NCBI GenBank assembly: GCA_003250175.1
Contig: QKHD01000044.1
Span: 1 to 7,150 of the forward strand
Reading direction: 5' to 3'
DNA length: 7,150 nucleotides
Source: Helicobacteraceae bacterium
Lineage (GTDB): Bacteria > Campylobacterota > Campylobacteria > Campylobacterales > SZUA-545
This document shows, piece after piece, positions 4,715-7,150 of this stretch. The position numbers and the translations under genes are program-made. Each line of letters begins with the position of its first letter. The first letter of the stretch is position 1. The notes beneath the pieces are model-generated. The model saw only the letters and a program-made list of their open reading frames with translations. It had not been told where the DNA came from and made no database searches.

Positions 4715-6691
4715 GTGGCACGTGGCAAACTCACCTATAACCGGCTCATTCTTTTTATCATTCTGGCCTCACTATTTTTCAGTTTCATCAGTACCATGAC
4801 CTACAGTTTCTACCTCAAACGTCACGCCATTGAAGAACTCGCCCGCGACGAAGCCAAAAAAACCAGCCTTTTTGTTTTTGAAAACCTCTACACTGCCATG
4901 TCCAAGGGTGTGGCCAAGGATGAAATCCGCCACATTATCGATCGCCTTAACACCGTCGATACCAACCTGGATATCAACGTCTACCGCAGCCAGAAGGTGG
5001 CCGATCTTTTCGGCGACGACGGCGACTCCAACTCTGCCCGCTTGAGCGATGAAATGGTACAGCGCGCCATGGCCGGAGAAGAGCTCTTGCAGCAGCATGG
5101 CGATGACTACATTCGCTATCTTTACCCTATTACCACAACAGAGACCTGCAAAAAATGCCACGTCAACATTACCGTGGGGGATGTGAATGGGGTGATTGAT
5201 CTTAAATACAATATCTCCAACATCCGGATCTCTCTGAACGCCCTGATTAAATCGCTCATTACCTTTTTTATCATCTTCATGTCGACCATTTTCATCTTTA
5301 TCTATGTCAACCTCAAGCGCAATGTGGTTAACCCCATCGGCACCTTTATCACCTCCATCAAAAATCTTATGGCCCGCCAAGATCTCTCCAAGCGGGTCAG
5401 CCTCGAAACACGCATTAGTGAAATTAAAGATATGGAGAGCTTTTTTAACCAACTGCTGGAAAGTCTCCAGCGTCAGTTTTACACCGATCCGCTGACCGGG
5501 CTGCCCAACCGGCGCCGTATTTTTATGGATGTCAAAACGTGCCAGCACTGTTCTATGGCTGTCATCAACATCGATGCCTTTAACGAACTCAACGACTTTT
5601 ACGGCAATGCGGTAGGCGACTTGGTATTGATTCGGGTGGGCGAACTGCTGGCCGAAGTCATTGATCCGGAGCACTGCAAACTTTACCGATTGGGTGGTGA
5701 TGAATTTGCCATTCTCACCCAAAGCGGTGACAGTCGTGAACTGTTTGACGCCTGCTTGCAGCGCGCCGTGCAGATTCTCTCCAAGAGCTTTACCCTGAAA
5801 AACGATCAGGAGATTTCACTCAGCATTACCATTGGGGCGGCGGACGGAAGCGAAGATATCCTAATGAAATCCAGCGTAGCCCTTAAACAGGCACGAAAAC
5901 TCAAAAGAAGCTACCTCATTTATGACGACAGCATGTTTGCTGCGGAAGAGTATGAGAATAACATCCGCTGGACCGCTGTTTTGAAAGAGGCCATTGCGGA
6001 CAATCGACTGACCGCCTTTTACCAGCCCATCGTCAACAATGCCACCGGGAAGATCGAAAAGTTTGAAACGCTGGTTCGCCTGATTGAAGAAGACGGCAAC
6101 GTGGTCGCCCCGTACTTTTTCCTCGATGTGGCTAAAAAATCCAAGCTCTATCCGCACATCACCCACACCGTGATTGATAAAGCTTTTGAAACCTTCCGGG
6201 ACAATATCTATGATTTCTCTATCAATCTCTCCGTTGATGACATTACCGACGAATCAACCCGAAGACTGATCGAATCCAAGCTCTCGGCCCATCCGGAGAC
6301 GGCCAAACGGGCCGTATTTGAACTGCTGGAATCCGAAGGAGTGGAAAACTACCGCGAGGTGATTCAGTTCATTACCATGGTTAAAAGTTATGGGGCCAAG
6401 GTGGCGGTGGATGATTTCGGCACGGGGTATTCCAATTTCGAACACCTTCTGGAGCTGCAGGTTGACTACATTAAAATCGATGCGGTCATGATCAAGAATA
6501 TCGATACCGCCAAAAACTCCGAACTGGTGACGGAAACCATCGTCGAATTTGCCAAAAAACTGGGAATTAAAACGATCGGAGAGTTTGTGCACTCCAAGGA
6601 TGTTTACGAGAAGGTCAAGGAAGTAGGGGTTGATTATTCACAGGGGTACTATTTTGGCGAGCCGCAAGCGGCCCTAAAAACGACGATCTAA
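4715..6691 (+). CDS. Membrane heme-type sensor with HAMP, degenerate GGDEF and EAL domains (probable c-di-GMP phosphodiesterase)
   Basis: A 658-residue inner-membrane signalling protein for cyclic di-GMP. In order: TM1 (about 10-32); a periplasmic domain (33-175) with a c-type heme motif C145-K-K-C148-H149 in the setting of DUF3365/Tll0287-like sensors; TM2 (about 177-199); HAMP (about 198-253, with NP at 206-207 and FFNQLLESL at the end); GGDEF (about 254-405); EAL (about 415-655). GGDEF itself is intact at 327-331, but the metal-binding Asp of the usual DIDXFK is N285 (NIDAFN) and its Lys is N290. No RXXD inhibitory site is present upstream. The EAL domain has ETL (E451-L453) in place of EAL but keeps residues needed for hydrolysis: Q437, N504, E536, E539, D566-D567, K587, D589, E623 and Q643. 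I infer a phosphodiesterase whose GGDEF is regulatory, answering a periplasmic redox or gas signal. GTG start; stop overlaps that of convergent murB. Confidence 0.92.
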   Translation: MARGKLTYNRLILFIILASLFFSFISTMTYSFYLKRHAIEELARDEAKKTSLFVFENLYTAMSKGVAKDEIRHIIDRLNTVDTNLDINVYRSQKVADLFGDDGDSNSARLSDEMVQRAMAGEELLQQHGDDYIRYLYPITTTETCKKCHVNITVGDVNGVIDLKYNISNIRISLNALIKSLITFFIIFMSTIFIFIYVNLKRNVVNPIGTFITSIKNLMARQDLSKRVSLETRISEIKDMESFFNQLLESLQRQFYTDPLTGLPNRRRIFMDVKTCQHCSMAVINIDAFNELNDFYGNAVGDLVLIRVGELLAEVIDPEHCKLYRLGGDEFAILTQSGDSRELFDACLQRAVQILSKSFTLKNDQEISLSITIGAADGSEDILMKSSVALKQARKLKRSYLIYDDSMFAAEEYENNIRWTAVLKEAIADNRLTAFYQPIVNNATGKIEKFETLVRLIEEDGNVVAPYFFLDVAKKSKLYPHITHTVIDKAFETFRDNIYDFSINLSVDDITDESTRRLIESKLSAHPETAKRAVFELLESEGVENYREVIQFITMVKSYGAKVAVDDFGTGYSNFEHLLELQVDYIKIDAVMIKNIDTAKNSELVTETIVEFAKKLGIKTIGEFVHSKDVYEKVKEVGVDYSQGYYFGEPQAALKTTI

Positions 6692-7150
6692 AGAATAATG
6701 ACCTCAGGGTCAAGTTGGACGTTAAAACGCGTTAAAACCTCATTTTGGGCCTTTTTGATCAAAGCCTCCGCCTCTTCGGCGGTTCCGCCCCCGAGATTGA
6801 CCAGAAAATTGGCATGTTTCTCGCTAAAGGCCATATTCCCCTCCCGATAACCCTTGAGCCCCGCATCCTGAATCAGCTTGGCCGCAAAGTGGGGCAGGGG
6901 GTTTTTAAAACAGCTTCCCGCACTGGGTTCTTGCGGCTGGTTTTCCCGCATGGCCATGAACATGTCAAATCGCTCCGGAGAGTACCCAGGCTGCGCTTCG
7001 AATGTCGCCTCCAAAATTACCCCGTCAATTTTCGTATGGCGGTAACTGTAGGGGATTTCCTCTTTGGTATATTCGCCCCGGTTGGTTTTGATGCCGATGA
7101 GATGGTTGAAGATTTCCCACTCCTTAAGTCCACCGTTCATTTTGACGATG
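6688..7150 (-). CDS. murB: UDP-N-acetylenolpyruvoylglucosamine reductase MurB (5' end outside window)
   Basis: MurB reduces UDP-GlcNAc-enolpyruvate to UDP-MurNAc with NADPH and FAD in the cytoplasm, the second committed step of peptidoglycan synthesis. The frame stays open to the window edge, giving about 153 visible residues, the C-terminal 55-60 percent of a roughly 260-residue enzyme. The ATG at 7138-7140 is internal: it belongs to the segment MNGGLKE, equivalent to the family's MNAG, which follows the FAD-binding region. Visible marks include SYRHTKID (R of the family's YR motif at about 7039-7041), AGSCFKNP with the catalytic Ser codon at 6913-6915, HFAAKLIQDAGLKG, HANFLVN, and the C-terminal catalytic Glu in LDPEV (codon 6703-6705). 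The Ser is followed by Cys (GSC), not replaced by it. The TAG stop overlaps the TAA of the convergent GGDEF/EAL gene within CTAA, and no clear terminator separates the two. Confidence 0.95.
   Translation of the reverse strand, partial: IVKMNGGLKEWEIFNHLIGIKTNRGEYTKEEIPYSYRHTKIDGVILEATFEAQPGYSPERFDMFMAMRENQPQEPSAGSCFKNPLPHFAAKLIQDAGLKGYREGNMAFSEKHANFLVNLGGGTAEEAEALIKKAQNEVLTRFNVQLDPEVIIL

Noticed and set aside
4772..5722. Long minus-strand open frame (316 codons) inside the GGDEF/EAL gene
   Set aside because: It is antisense to the sensor and GGDEF regions, which carry recognisable motifs; the reverse translation has none.
6661..6672. Small hairpin GCCGC-AA-GCGGC near the end of the GGDEF/EAL gene
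   Set aside because: The stem is only five base pairs with a two-base loop, and neither strand has a T-run after it, so I do not call it a terminator.
7138..7140. ATG as the start of murB
   Set aside because: The MNGG segment is the mid-protein MNAG motif of MurB and the frame continues upstream to the window edge.

Overview
The window reads as chromosomal DNA of a free-living member of the Campylobacterota (Epsilonproteobacteria). I infer this from recall of protein families, not from a search. The ThyX, MoaA, QueE, Tpx and MurB sequences have the style of that group, QueE has a stretched radical-SAM cysteine motif I associate with it, and genes are packed tightly with overlapping start and stop codons. 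Base composition is roughly balanced, higher than in host-associated Campylobacter or Helicobacter, which points to a Sulfurovum/Sulfurimonas/Nitratifractor-like environmental lineage. Genus is not decidable from here.

Layout: (1) 1-1037, plus strand: the 3' part of thyX (flavin-dependent thymidylate synthase), overlapping by ATGA with a small zinc-dependent nucleobase/nucleoside deaminase of the guanine deaminase type. (2) 1043-3583, minus strand: a lipoprotein alpha-carbonic anhydrase with its own promoter, preceded in transcription order by the coupled pair moaA-queE, two radical SAM enzymes. (3) 3668-3997, minus strand: a small unrecognised lipoprotein ending in an intrinsic terminator just upstream of moaA. 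(4) 4093-4602, plus strand: tpx (thiol peroxidase), divergent from the lipoprotein and closed by a UUCG-loop terminator. (5) 4715-6691, plus strand: a two-TM protein with a periplasmic CXXCH heme-type sensor, HAMP, degenerate GGDEF and apparently intact EAL. (6) 6688-7150, minus strand: the 3' part of murB, whose stop codon overlaps the stop of the EAL gene.

The genes cover mostly housekeeping work: dTMP synthesis, nucleobase salvage, molybdenum cofactor and 7-deazaguanine (queuosine) precursor synthesis, CO2/bicarbonate interconversion at the envelope, peroxide defence and peptidoglycan precursor synthesis. The accessory-looking gene is the c-di-GMP protein, which I infer to be a heme-linked, redox- or gas-responsive phosphodiesterase.

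No gap between genes exceeds about 115 bases; the gaps hold terminators, ribosome binding sites and candidate promoters. I see no RNA genes, mobile elements, CRISPR arrays or long repeats, and no convincing sign of a wholly new system. The points most worth following are the heme/GGDEF/EAL architecture, the QueE CX3CX16C motif, and a terminator hairpin embedded in the last codons of the deaminase gene.
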